Assembly: GCA_020047775.1 (NCBI GenBank)
Contig: JAIFNK010000080.1
Location: forward strand, 1 to 8,330
DNA from: Akkermansia sp.
Lineage (GTDB): Bacteria > Verrucomicrobiota > Verrucomicrobiia > Verrucomicrobiales > Akkermansiaceae
Reading direction: 5' to 3'
Length of the DNA: 8,330 bases
Below, in pieces: positions 1-6,581 of this stretch. Under the pieces are notes generated by a model that saw nothing but the letters and a program-made list of their open reading frames with translations, did not search any database and had not been told where the DNA came from. How positions within the stretch are numbered: position 1 is the stretch's first letter; each line of letters starts with the position of its first letter. A program made the translations under genes and the position numbers.

Positions 1-156
1 GCCGAGGTGCTGATGGTGATGAAATATGCCAACCGTTACGGAAGAGGCATTTCCAAGGCTCAGGCACTATTGGCCGAGAACGGCAACCAGCCGGCTCAAT
101 TCCAACTGGGCGCGAACCACGTGAACGTCACTGTCTTCAAACACCCGGAACGCTGA
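1..156 (+). CDS. C-terminal end of a COG2865-type ATP-binding protein (5' end outside the window)
   Basis: An open frame enters from the left edge and gives 51 residues before a TGA at 154-156. The visible part has the run KYANRYGRGI followed by a QALLAENG helix and a short beta-like end (HVNVTVFKHPER). This is the typical C-terminus of proteins with an AlbA_2 (Schlafen-like) DNA-binding domain followed by a GHKL-type ATPase domain (COG2865, often called putative transcriptional regulator or RecG-related). Such genes are often found inside type I restriction-modification operons, commonly between hsdS and hsdR. The hsdR start lies only 4 bases past this stop, so the two are almost certainly co-transcribed. 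The role in restriction is not established. The N-terminal DNA-binding and ATPase parts cannot be checked here, so the family call rests on the tail and its position. Confidence 0.7.
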   Translation, partial: AEVLMVMKYANRYGRGISKAQALLAENGNQPAQFQLGANHVNVTVFKHPER

Positions 157-160
157 TTCC

Positions 161-3100
161 ATGGCATCCCAAACCACCGAAGCCGCCCTCGAAGCCTGCA
201 TTGAACGCCACCTTACCGGCGGCGTGAGCGTGATGCCGTCGCCCGGTGGTCCGATGTCGGACGATGTCGGAGTCTATCAAACCAGCAAGGGCGCGGGCTA
301 CCTTCGCGGCAAGTCCACAGATTTCAATTCCGAGTTCGCCATCGACGAAGCGAAGTTCTGGCAGTTTCTTGAATCCACCCAATCGCCGGAATTGGCGAAG
401 CTCCACTACAAGCCGGATTGGAAACGGCAGATTCTCGAACGCCTGCACCGGAAGCTGAAGAAGGACGGCATCCTCGCCGTGTTGAAGAAAGGGCTGGATG
501 TGGACAATGCGCATTTCACGCTGCTCTATCGACTTCCCTACAACGACCTCAACCCGGACGTCACCGCCAAATTCGAGTCTAACGTCTTCTCGGTTACCCG
601 GCAGGTGTATTTCTCCAGCGTCGATCAGAAGTCGATGGACATGGTGGTTTTCCTCAACGGCCTTCCACTCGCCACGCTGGAACTCAAGAACCCGTGGACC
701 GGCCAAAACGTCAACCAAGCAAAGAAGCAATACCGCGACGACCGCGACCCGAAGGAGACGCTGTTCCAGTTCAAGCGCTGCCTCGTCCACTTCGCCGTCG
801 ATCCCGACGAGGTATGGATGACGACTAAGCTCGATGGCAAGAGCACGTATTTCCTGCCCTTCAACAAGGGCCTGCCAAATGGCCAAGGCAAAGGCAACCC
901 GGTGAATCCGAACGGCCACAAGAGCGCCTATCTCTGGCAGGAGATCCTCACACGCCACAGCCTCAGCAACATCATCGAGCACTACGCCAAGCTCACGGTG
1001 GAGAAGGACAAGGCGGGCAAATCCAAGGAGACGCTCTATTTCCCGCGCTATCAGCAACTCCAGGTGGTGCGCCTGCTGCTCGCCGATGTGCAGGCGAAAG
1101 GCCTTGGCAAGCGCTACCTCATCCAGCACTCCGCCGGATCAGGGAAATCCCACTCCATCACGTGGCTCGGCTATCAGCTCGTGGAACTCTACGACAAGAC
1201 CGGGCAAGAAAATCTCTTCGACTCCGTCATCGTCGTTACCGACCGCCGCGTGCTCGACCGCCAGATCGACAAGAACATCCGGCAGTTCGCCGAGGTGAAG
1301 AACATCCTCGCCCACGCCAACAGCGCCGCCGAGCTCCGCAGCCATTTGGAAGCAGGCAAGAAGCTGATCACCACCACGATCCAGAAGTTCCCCTTCATCG
1401 TCGATGGCATCGCGGACATGAGCAGCAAAAAATTCGGCGTGATCATCGACGAGGCTCATTCATCCCAAAGCGGCAGCGCCGCCGATTCCGCGACCGCCGT
1501 GCTTGGCGCGACCGATGACGAGGAACCGGAAGACTATCAGGACAAGATCCTGCTGGCGATGGAGCGCCGCAAGATGGGGAACAACGCCTCCTACTTCGCC
1601 TTCACCGCCACGCCGAAGAAAGCGACGCTCGAAAAGTTCGGCACCCGCAATGCCGATGGTGGATTCGATCCCTTTCACCTCTATTCGATGAAACAGGCCA
1701 TCGAGGAAGACTTCATCCTCGACGTGCTCGCCAACTACACGACCTACAAGAGCTACTACGAGGTCCAGAAATCCATCGCGGACAACCCGGAGTTCGACAC
1801 CGTCAAGGCGCAGAAGAAACTTCGCGCCTACGTCGAGAGCCACGCGCAGACCATCGGCACCAAGGCCGCGCTGATGGCCGATCATTTCCTCAGCCAGGTC
1901 GTCGCCACCAAAAGGCTGCGAGGCCAGGCCCGCGGCATGGTCATCACCCGCAACATTGAAAGCGCCATCCGCTACTTCTTCGCCATCCGCGACGAACTGA
2001 AGAAGGTAGGCGCTCCGTTCCAAGCCATCGTCGCCTTCTCCGGCAAGAAGATGGTGGATGGCATCGAATACACGGAGGAATCGCTCAATGGTTTCGCATC
2101 CAAGGATATCCCGGACAAACTCGCCGGTAACATCAAAGCTGGAGAAACCAACTACCGCCTGCTCGTCGTGGCCAACAAATACCTGACCGGTTTTGACGAA
2201 CCGCTGCTGCACACGATGTATGTGGACAAACGGCTCCAGGGCGTGCTCGCCGTCCAAGCCCTGTCCCGCCTGAACCGCTGCAACGCCAAGATGCAGAAGC
2301 AGGACACCTTCATCCTCGATTTCTACAACACGGCCAACGAGATCAAAGCCGCCTTCGACGACTTCTACACCGCCACCTCGCTGACCGAGCCGACCGACAT
2401 CAACGTCCTCCACGATCTCAAGGACGCCCTCGACGATGCCGAACTCTACAGCGAAGAGGACATCGAGAGATTCAACGAGCTCTTCTTCAACGGTGTGGAT
2501 GCCGAGATGCTCCATCCGATCATCGACGAAACCGTCGCCCGGTTCGACATGATCGAGGACGAGGAGGACAAGATCGACTTCAAGATCAAGGCCAAGCAGT
2601 TTGTGAAGCTCTACGGCCAGCTCGCGTGCATCATGCCGTTTTCAAATCCGGCATGGGAAAAGCTCCACTGGTTCCTGAAATTCCTGATTCCGAAGCTCAA
2701 GGTTGTAACCCGTGAGGAGGACCAATTGGACGAACTGTTGGAAAGCGTGGACCTATCGACCTATGGCCTCGAACGCGTGCGCCTCAACCAGCACATCGAA
2801 CTCGACAGCGCCGAAACCGAACTCGAACCCGAGAACCCGAACGTCCGCGGCTTTCATGATCCCGAAAGCGAGGAATCGCCGCTGGACGACATCATCCGGC
2901 ACTTCAACGAGCGCTTTTTCTCAGCCTGGGACGCCACGCCCGAAGAGCAGCGCGTGAAGCTGATCAACATCATGGAACACGTTCAGGAAAGCGCTGCCTA
3001 CAAGGCGCAGGTGGTGGACAATCCGGACGAACAGAACCGCCGGATCGCCCTGGAAAGCCTGATCTCCCAAGCGGTGAACAAGGAACGAAAGAAGGATCTG

Positions 3101-3202
3101 GATCTCTACAAGGTCTATGCCGGTGACCCGGATTTCAAAAAGGCCTTCGATGAGAGCATCATCCGGATTCTCGCGTTGCATGAGAAAAGTAAGACTGCGT
3201 GA
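161..3202 (+). CDS. hsdR: Type I restriction enzyme, R (restriction/translocase) subunit HsdR
   Basis: Motor and nuclease subunit of a type I restriction-modification complex. With HsdM and HsdS it translocates unmethylated DNA using ATP and cuts it. The protein has 1013 residues, usual for the family. The N-terminal nuclease domain shows the PD-(D/E)xK pattern D160...E174-L-K176, followed by the Q186-A-K-K-Q-Y191 segment that probably corresponds to the QxxxY motif. The superfamily 2 helicase core is complete: Walker A G326-S-G-K329-S, motif Ia T360-D-R, DEAH box D430-E-A-H433, motif III T482-A-T-P, motif IV around M593-V-I-T-R, motif V L675-T-G-F-D, motif VI S702-R-L-N-R706. A helical, acidic C-terminal region follows, as expected for the part that binds the methylase core. 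The start at 161 is supported by the family-like N-terminus (TTEAALEACIERHLTGG) and by spacing to the upstream stop. There is no clear Shine-Dalgarno sequence, so translational coupling is likely. The frame is intact and the enzyme looks functional. Confidence 0.97.
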   Translation: MASQTTEAALEACIERHLTGGVSVMPSPGGPMSDDVGVYQTSKGAGYLRGKSTDFNSEFAIDEAKFWQFLESTQSPELAKLHYKPDWKRQILERLHRKLKKDGILAVLKKGLDVDNAHFTLLYRLPYNDLNPDVTAKFESNVFSVTRQVYFSSVDQKSMDMVVFLNGLPLATLELKNPWTGQNVNQAKKQYRDDRDPKETLFQFKRCLVHFAVDPDEVWMTTKLDGKSTYFLPFNKGLPNGQGKGNPVNPNGHKSAYLWQEILTRHSLSNIIEHYAKLTVEKDKAGKSKETLYFPRYQQLQVVRLLLADVQAKGLGKRYLIQHSAGSGKSHSITWLGYQLVELYDKTGQENLFDSVIVVTDRRVLDRQIDKNIRQFAEVKNILAHANSAAELRSHLEAGKKLITTTIQKFPFIVDGIADMSSKKFGVIIDEAHSSQSGSAADSATAVLGATDDEEPEDYQDKILLAMERRKMGNNASYFAFTATPKKATLEKFGTRNADGGFDPFHLYSMKQAIEEDFILDVLANYTTYKSYYEVQKSIADNPEFDTVKAQKKLRAYVESHAQTIGTKAALMADHFLSQVVATKRLRGQARGMVITRNIESAIRYFFAIRDELKKVGAPFQAIVAFSGKKMVDGIEYTEESLNGFASKDIPDKLAGNIKAGETNYRLLVVANKYLTGFDEPLLHTMYVDKRLQGVLAVQALSRLNRCNAKMQKQDTFILDFYNTANEIKAAFDDFYTATSLTEPTDINVLHDLKDALDDAELYSEEDIERFNELFFNGVDAEMLHPIIDETVARFDMIEDEEDKIDFKIKAKQFVKLYGQLACIMPFSNPAWEKLHWFLKFLIPKLKVVTREEDQLDELLESVDLSTYGLERVRLNQHIELDSAETELEPENPNVRGFHDPESEESPLDDIIRHFNERFFSAWDATPEEQRVKLINIMEHVQESAAYKAQVVDNPDEQNRRIALESLISQAVNKERKKDLDLYKVYAGDPDFKKAFDESIIRILALHEKSKTA

Positions 3203-3260
3203 TTGACGGTGATGCGCCGGGAATTGCGGTTTTGAAAGGTATAACGCCCCCCGGAACCGG

Positions 3261-4034
3261 TCAGTTGGTCCCGGAATCGGCGATAGACGGGGGAACGGAA
3301 CCCGGGCGGCCGATCCAGGCAAGGAACTCCTGGTTTCCGTCGGTGCCGGTGATGGGCGAGGGGATGAGTCCGCGCCATTCACAGTGGTGCTCTCCGGTGA
3401 CGAAGCGGCGGATTTTCTCGATCGCCCGCTGGTGCAAGGCGGGGTCGCGGACGATGCCGCCCCGGGTGATGTCCTCGCGCTGAAGTTCGAACTGTGGCTT
3501 GATCAGGCAGACGACGCTGCCTTGGTCATCGAGCACGGAAAAGATGGCCGGAAGGACTTTGGTTAGGGAGATGAAGGACAGATCGGTGACGGCGAGCCGG
3601 ACTTTTTCGCCGATGTCCGCGGGGACCATGTGGCGGGCGTTGAACTGCTCTTTGACGATGACGCGCGGGTCGTTGCGGAGTTTCCAGACGAGCTGGTTGG
3701 TCCCGACATCGACCGCGTGGACGCGGGTGGCGCCGCGCTGGAGCAGGCAGTCGGTGAAGCCGCCGGTGGAGGCGCCGACGTCGATGCAGACCCAGCCGTT
3801 AGGATCGATGTTGAAGGCGTCGAGCGCGCCTTCGAGTTTCAGTCCGCCGCGGCCGACGTAGCGTTGTTTTTGCTTCACTTCGAGCGGGGCGTCCGCATCG
3901 AGTTTGGTGGCGGGCTTGTCGATGATGCGGTCGCCGCTGCGGACCTCACCGGCGAGAATGAGGCGCTTGGCCTGCTCCCGGGAATCGCAGAGGCCACGGG
4001 TGACGAGCAGGGCGTCGATGCGGTCTTTTTTCAT
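3261..4034 (-). CDS. tlyA: TlyA family rRNA (cytidine-2'-O)-methyltransferase
   Basis: A 257-residue protein with an N-terminal S4 RNA-binding domain (about 4-62, starting RIDALLVTRGLCDSREQAK) and a C-terminal FtsJ/RrmJ-like SAM-dependent methyltransferase domain. The SAM-binding loop is D85-V-G-A-S-T-G-G-F93, and the acidic end of the second strand is D110. The K-D-K-E set typical of 2'-O-methyltransferases can be read as K66 (GRGGLKLEG), D151 (TDLSF), K179 (IKPQFE) and E236 (GNQEF). Characterised TlyA proteins methylate cytidines in 16S and/or 23S rRNA and influence sensitivity to capreomycin; some were also reported as hemolysins, probably indirectly. Length matches the family. The gene lies downstream of the DUF3500 gene on the same strand, behind a hairpin array, and converges on hsdR with a 58-base gap. 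No clear ribosome binding site precedes the ATG. Which rRNA is the target cannot be told from sequence. Confidence 0.95.
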   Translation of the reverse strand: MKKDRIDALLVTRGLCDSREQAKRLILAGEVRSGDRIIDKPATKLDADAPLEVKQKQRYVGRGGLKLEGALDAFNIDPNGWVCIDVGASTGGFTDCLLQRGATRVHAVDVGTNQLVWKLRNDPRVIVKEQFNARHMVPADIGEKVRLAVTDLSFISLTKVLPAIFSVLDDQGSVVCLIKPQFELQREDITRGGIVRDPALHQRAIEKIRRFVTGEHHCEWRGLIPSPITGTDGNQEFLAWIGRPGSVPPSIADSGTN

Positions 4035-4042
4035 AAGGGATG

Positions 4043-4129
4043 GAAGAACAGGCAGGAATTTCCGTGTCGCAAAAGAACAGGCAAGAATGCCTGTGTCACG
4101 GAAGAACAGGCAGGAATGCCTGTGTCACG
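4043..4129. repeat. Tandem array of three 29-bp hairpin-forming repeats
   Basis: Three head-to-tail units of exactly 29 bp lie at 4043-4071, 4072-4100 and 4101-4129. Units 2 and 3 differ at two positions; unit 1 has diverged in its right half. Each unit centres on the arms ACAGGCA and TGCCTGT with a 4-base loop. The stem is perfect in unit 2 (4077-4094, loop AGAA) and unit 3 (4106-4123, loop GGAA). It is broken in unit 1, where the right arm reads TTTCCGT. The array takes up 87 of the 97 bases between the DUF3500 stop (4132-4134) and the tlyA start (4034), beginning 8 bases before the tlyA ATG. There are no spacers, so it is not a CRISPR. It resembles short palindromic intergenic repeats of the REP/STIRR kind. 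Spread elsewhere in the genome is an inference. Confidence 0.9.
4071..4094 (-). terminator. Possible weak terminator or attenuator between DUF3500 and tlyA
   Basis: Read on the minus strand, the middle repeat unit forms a 7-bp perfect stem (ACAGGCA / TGCCTGT, loop TTCT) followed directly by TCTTTT. That is the layout of a weak intrinsic terminator for a transcript coming from the DUF3500 gene. The third unit gives the same stem followed by TCTTCC, a poorer tail. The stem is short and only moderately GC-rich, so it could instead protect or process the mRNA, or have no role beyond being a repeat. Confidence 0.3.
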
Positions 4130-4131
4130 AT

Positions 4132-5133
4132 TCAATGTTCTCCGCTGAAGTGCTCGCCGAGCAGGTCGCGGCCGAAATCGCCGTCGAAGCTGCGCCAGGT
4201 GGCGTGCACGTGGTTGGCGTTGTTCTGGGTGTTCGCGGCTTCCATCAGGAACGTGGGGCCTTGGATGCGGTAGTAATAGGGCTCGCCGGGCTTGGTGCCG
4301 CCGGCCCAGCCGAAACGAATTTTCTCGATGCCGGCCGCCTTGATTTTCGCCATGTCGGTGGCGGCGACTTCCGGGCGGTAGCGGCCGGTGTATTCGGAAA
4401 GCAGGGTGAGCAGGGCGCTGCGCTGGATGCCGGTGAGATCAGAGGAGATCACGCCGACGGGATCGTGGGCGGTGGCCTTGCGGTTTTCGAAACTGAGGAT
4501 CTCGGCGGGTGCTTTTTCGCTGAAGATGACGTCGGTTTTTGCTGCGGCGAGCAGGGTGATGGTCAGGGTGCGGGCGAGGTCTTCCTCGGCGGCAAGCACT
4601 CGCAGGCCTTTTTTCGGTCCTTCGCGGACTTCGCCGGGATTGGAGCCCATGAATGACGGGGTGACGGAAATGCCCTTGCCCTCGACGAAGGTGAGGTTGA
4701 CGGAAAGGTGGTGGCCCTCGAAGCGCCACCCCCAACCTTTCGGATCACCGGGGGTGCCGAAGACGGCGACGAAATAACGGGTGGAATCGCGTTTTTCGGG
4801 ATTCTTCTCGATTTCCGCGAGGATGCTTTCCAGAGACATGATCTGGGCAGCCTTGAGTTTGCCTTTTTCGCTGAGGGCGGAGTCGACGAGTTTCATGGCG
4901 GCGTCGCGCTGGGCGTCGGTCATTTCCTTGAGGGGTAGGCCTGCCCGGTCGCGCGGGGTGTAGCGGAAATTCTCGCGCTCGTCGCTGGTGAAAGGGAGGG
5001 CGGCCTTGGTCTTTTGCGCGGGGTCGAGGGCGGCGAGAAAGCTCTCCGCAGCGGCAGCACTCATGCTGGCGGCGGGAATTTCCTTGCCGGGCAGGGGCAG
5101 GCATAAAAGCAGGCTGATCAGGAATTTTTTCAT
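4132..5133 (-). CDS. DUF3500 family protein with signal peptide
   Basis: A 333-residue protein from the ATG at 5133. It starts MKKFLISLLLCLPLPGK, a classical signal peptide with likely cleavage near residues 21-24, so the product is exported. C11 sits in LLLC, which is a poor lipobox, so a lipoprotein is less likely. The rest matches the DUF3500 family: a helical region (about 27-112), a G133-W-G-W-R-F-E-G-H-H-L-S-V-N core, and a conserved C-terminal block from YYYRIQGPTF (287-296) through NTQNNANHVHATWR (301-314) to DGDFGRDLL (317-325). The histidines and asparagines in these blocks (H141, H142, N306, H308, H310) suggest a binding or active site, but the reaction is unknown. A TTG at 5148 would add five residues (MPVRL). 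I prefer the ATG because it gives the normal signal peptide. It is divergent from the DAHP synthase gene with a 118-base gap. Confidence 0.88.
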   Translation of the reverse strand: MKKFLISLLLCLPLPGKEIPAASMSAAAAESFLAALDPAQKTKAALPFTSDERENFRYTPRDRAGLPLKEMTDAQRDAAMKLVDSALSEKGKLKAAQIMSLESILAEIEKNPEKRDSTRYFVAVFGTPGDPKGWGWRFEGHHLSVNLTFVEGKGISVTPSFMGSNPGEVREGPKKGLRVLAAEEDLARTLTITLLAAAKTDVIFSEKAPAEILSFENRKATAHDPVGVISSDLTGIQRSALLTLLSEYTGRYRPEVAATDMAKIKAAGIEKIRFGWAGGTKPGEPYYYRIQGPTFLMEAANTQNNANHVHATWRSFDGDFGRDLLGEHFSGEH

Positions 5134-5251
5134 CAGGCGCACAGGCAAGCAGGAACCGAATCCACCAGCAAGGAGAGTCTCCGGGAAGAAAGGCGCACGG
5201 GCGAAACTTGTGTCTTGCCTAGCTTGCCATCCAAGGTCATCGATTCCCCAA

Positions 5252-6316
5252 GTGACACATCATCGCACCGACGACCTCAGAATTACTGGCCTGAATCCGC
5301 TGATCTCTCCGGCGGTTCTCGCCTATTACCTACCTCTCACCGAGCAGGCGTCCGAGCTTGTCGCCAGCGCCCGCAATCAGGCGGATGCGATTTTACGGGG
5401 AGAGGACGACCGCTTGTTGGCGGTGGTGGGGCCGTGCTCGATTCACGACCCGCAGGCGGCGCTGGATTACGCGGTAAAACTGAAAGAGGAGGCAAAACGC
5501 ATCGAAAAGGACGTTTTCGTGATCATGCGTGTCTATTTTGAAAAACCCCGGACGACGGTGGGCTGGAAGGGGCTGATCAATGATCCGAATCTTGATGACT
5601 CGTTCGACATCAACCAGGGTTTGCGCGTCGCACGCGGGCTTTTGCTGGATTTGGCGAACATGGGAGTGCCGGCGGGAACCGAGTTTCTGGACACGATTTC
5701 GCCGCAATACATCGCCGACTTGATTGCCTGGGGAGCAATCGGCGCGCGGACCACGGAGTCCCAGATCCACCGGGAACTGGCGTCCGGCCTCTCGATGCCG
5801 GTTGGATTCAAAAACGGCACCGGCGGCTCGATCCAAATCGCGCTGGATGCGATCCAGTCATCGTCACGGCCTCACCATTTCCTGTCCGTGACAAAACAGG
5901 GCGTTTCCGCGATCGTCTCGACGGCGGGAAATGAATCCTGCCACCTCATTCTGCGCGGTGGGAAATCCGGGCCGAACTACGAGAAACCCGAGATCGACGC
6001 AGCTGCGGCGATGCTGTGCGAGCAAAACCTAACGAAATCTCTGATGGTGGACTGCTCGCATGGAAACTCGATGAAGGACTACCGGAACCAGCCACTCGTC
6101 GCCCGGGCCATCGCCAATCAAATTGCCGCCGGCTCCAAGGTGATCACCTCGGTGATGATCGAATCCTATCTGGTCGAAGGTAACCAGAAGCTGGCGAAGG
6201 ACTTGGAAAAGCTGACTCGGGGGCAGTCCGTGACGGACGCCTGCATCGGCTGGGACGATACGGTGGAGACGCTTGAGGTGCTGGCCACTGCGGTGCGCAA
6301 GCGGCGCGAGGCTTGA
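5252..6316 (+). CDS. aroG: 3-deoxy-D-arabino-heptulosonate-7-phosphate (DAHP) synthase, class I (AroG/AroF/AroH type)
   Basis: Condenses phosphoenolpyruvate and erythrose 4-phosphate to DAHP, the first step of aromatic amino acid synthesis. The 354 residues align along their whole length with the E. coli enzymes (about 350 aa). Metal ligands are C62 (GPCSIHD), H270 (DCSHGNS), E304 (VMIES) and D329 (VTDACIGWDD). Substrate-binding blocks are R93-V-Y-F-E-K-P-R-T-T-V-G-W-K, G165-A-R-T-T-E-S-Q and G185-F-K-N-G-T. The start is taken as GTG 5252, giving MTHHRTDDLRITG, because the TDDLR segment lines up with residues 5-9 of E. coli AroG, where D6/D7 help form the inhibitor site. The frame stays open upstream, but that part overlaps DUF3500 on the other strand and does not resemble DAHP synthase. 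An AAGG at 5233-5236 is too far for an ideal ribosome site. The N-terminal extension and the residues around S181 and F210 suggest feedback control, but the inhibiting amino acid cannot be told, so the symbol is by general class. Confidence 0.95.
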   Translation: MTHHRTDDLRITGLNPLISPAVLAYYLPLTEQASELVASARNQADAILRGEDDRLLAVVGPCSIHDPQAALDYAVKLKEEAKRIEKDVFVIMRVYFEKPRTTVGWKGLINDPNLDDSFDINQGLRVARGLLLDLANMGVPAGTEFLDTISPQYIADLIAWGAIGARTTESQIHRELASGLSMPVGFKNGTGGSIQIALDAIQSSSRPHHFLSVTKQGVSAIVSTAGNESCHLILRGGKSGPNYEKPEIDAAAAMLCEQNLTKSLMVDCSHGNSMKDYRNQPLVARAIANQIAAGSKVITSVMIESYLVEGNQKLAKDLEKLTRGQSVTDACIGWDDTVETLEVLATAVRKRREA

Positions 6317-6378
6317 TGTCGCTCGATAATCCCCGAAACCAGCGCCGATGGATTTCATGGAGGGATGCATCCTCCTGT

Positions 6379-6410
6379 GAGGCGGAAGCGTCTCCGTCTC
6401 AGCGATTTTT
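6379..6410 (+). terminator. Probable intrinsic terminator after the DAHP synthase gene
   Basis: The arms GAGGCGGA (6379-6386) and TCCGTCTC (6393-6400) pair over 8 bp with one G-U pair and a 6-base loop. Five Ts follow at 6406-6410 after a 5-base gap. It lies 62 bases past the DAHP synthase stop and overlaps the stop codon of the convergent small membrane protein gene (6399-6401). The gap before the T run makes it less than ideal. It may instead, or also, be part of a dispersed repeat together with the palindrome at 6363-6372. Confidence 0.4.
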
Positions 6411-6581
6411 GTTATCATCCGGAGACTCCCTAAGTTCGTCGTAAACCGGATAGGCCCGGGGGGCGGTTGAAAAAGGATCGGCGTTTTTTCTCAGGTGATC
6501 TTTAATCAGAAACCAGATCGCGATCGCCAGAAGGAGGGACAGGACCTTTGCGATCCAGTTGTGGGCCAGGTTCAGTTTCAT
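6399..6581 (-). CDS. Small single-pass membrane protein, resembling the YbbR/CdaR membrane anchor
   Basis: A 60-residue protein starting MKLNLAHNWIAKVLS, with one hydrophobic helix at about residues 10-27 (LSLLLAIAIWFLI). A basic and then polar, proline-containing tail ends in SPDDNKNR. The N-W-x-x-K-x-L-S-L-L-L-A-x-x-x-W pattern is typical of the N-terminal membrane helix of YbbR-domain proteins (CdaR), which are encoded next to cdaA and bind the cyclase in Firmicutes. Full CdaR proteins carry several YbbR domains outside the membrane. Here the frame ends after about 33 residues past the helix, and the convergent DAHP synthase gene leaves no room for more. Its start lies within the last 27 codons of cdaA in another frame, an 80-base overlap, and no ribosome site is visible, so coupled translation is likely. 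A longer in-frame start further into cdaA would add an arginine/serine-rich stretch typical of a shadow reading, so I reject it. It could be a small CdaA regulator or a reduced remnant. Confidence 0.65.
   Translation of the reverse strand: MKLNLAHNWIAKVLSLLLAIAIWFLIKDHLRKNADPFSTAPRAYPVYDELRESPDDNKNR

Noticed and set aside
137..1129. Long minus-strand open frame opposite hsdR
   Set aside because: It lies wholly against a gene with clear nuclease and helicase motifs. Its translation is Leu/Val/Glu-rich without any domain, typical of an antisense shadow in GC-rich DNA.
1460..2515. Second long minus-strand open frame opposite hsdR
   Set aside because: Same reason: no recognisable motif, and fully opposite the helicase core of hsdR.
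3203..3260. Terminator between the convergent hsdR and tlyA genes
   Set aside because: No stem with a following T run on either strand; only a short CCGGAACCGG palindrome near 3251-3260.
4043..4129. Possible CRISPR array
   Set aside because: The repeats are directly adjacent with no spacers, and there are only three.
5141..5155. ACAGGCAAG-like piece before the DUF3500 start, similar to part of the 29-bp unit
   Set aside because: Only about nine bases match, there is no second arm, and chance similarity is likely.
4988..5251. In-frame upstream extension of the DAHP synthase gene
   Set aside because: It overlaps the signal peptide end of DUF3500 on the other strand and adds sequence that is not part of DAHP synthases. 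The GTG at 5252 gives the family length and N-terminus.
5134..5251. Bidirectional promoter between DUF3500 and the DAHP synthase gene
   Set aside because: Promoters are expected here because the genes diverge, but no convincing -35/-10 pair, operator or riboswitch could be read on either strand.
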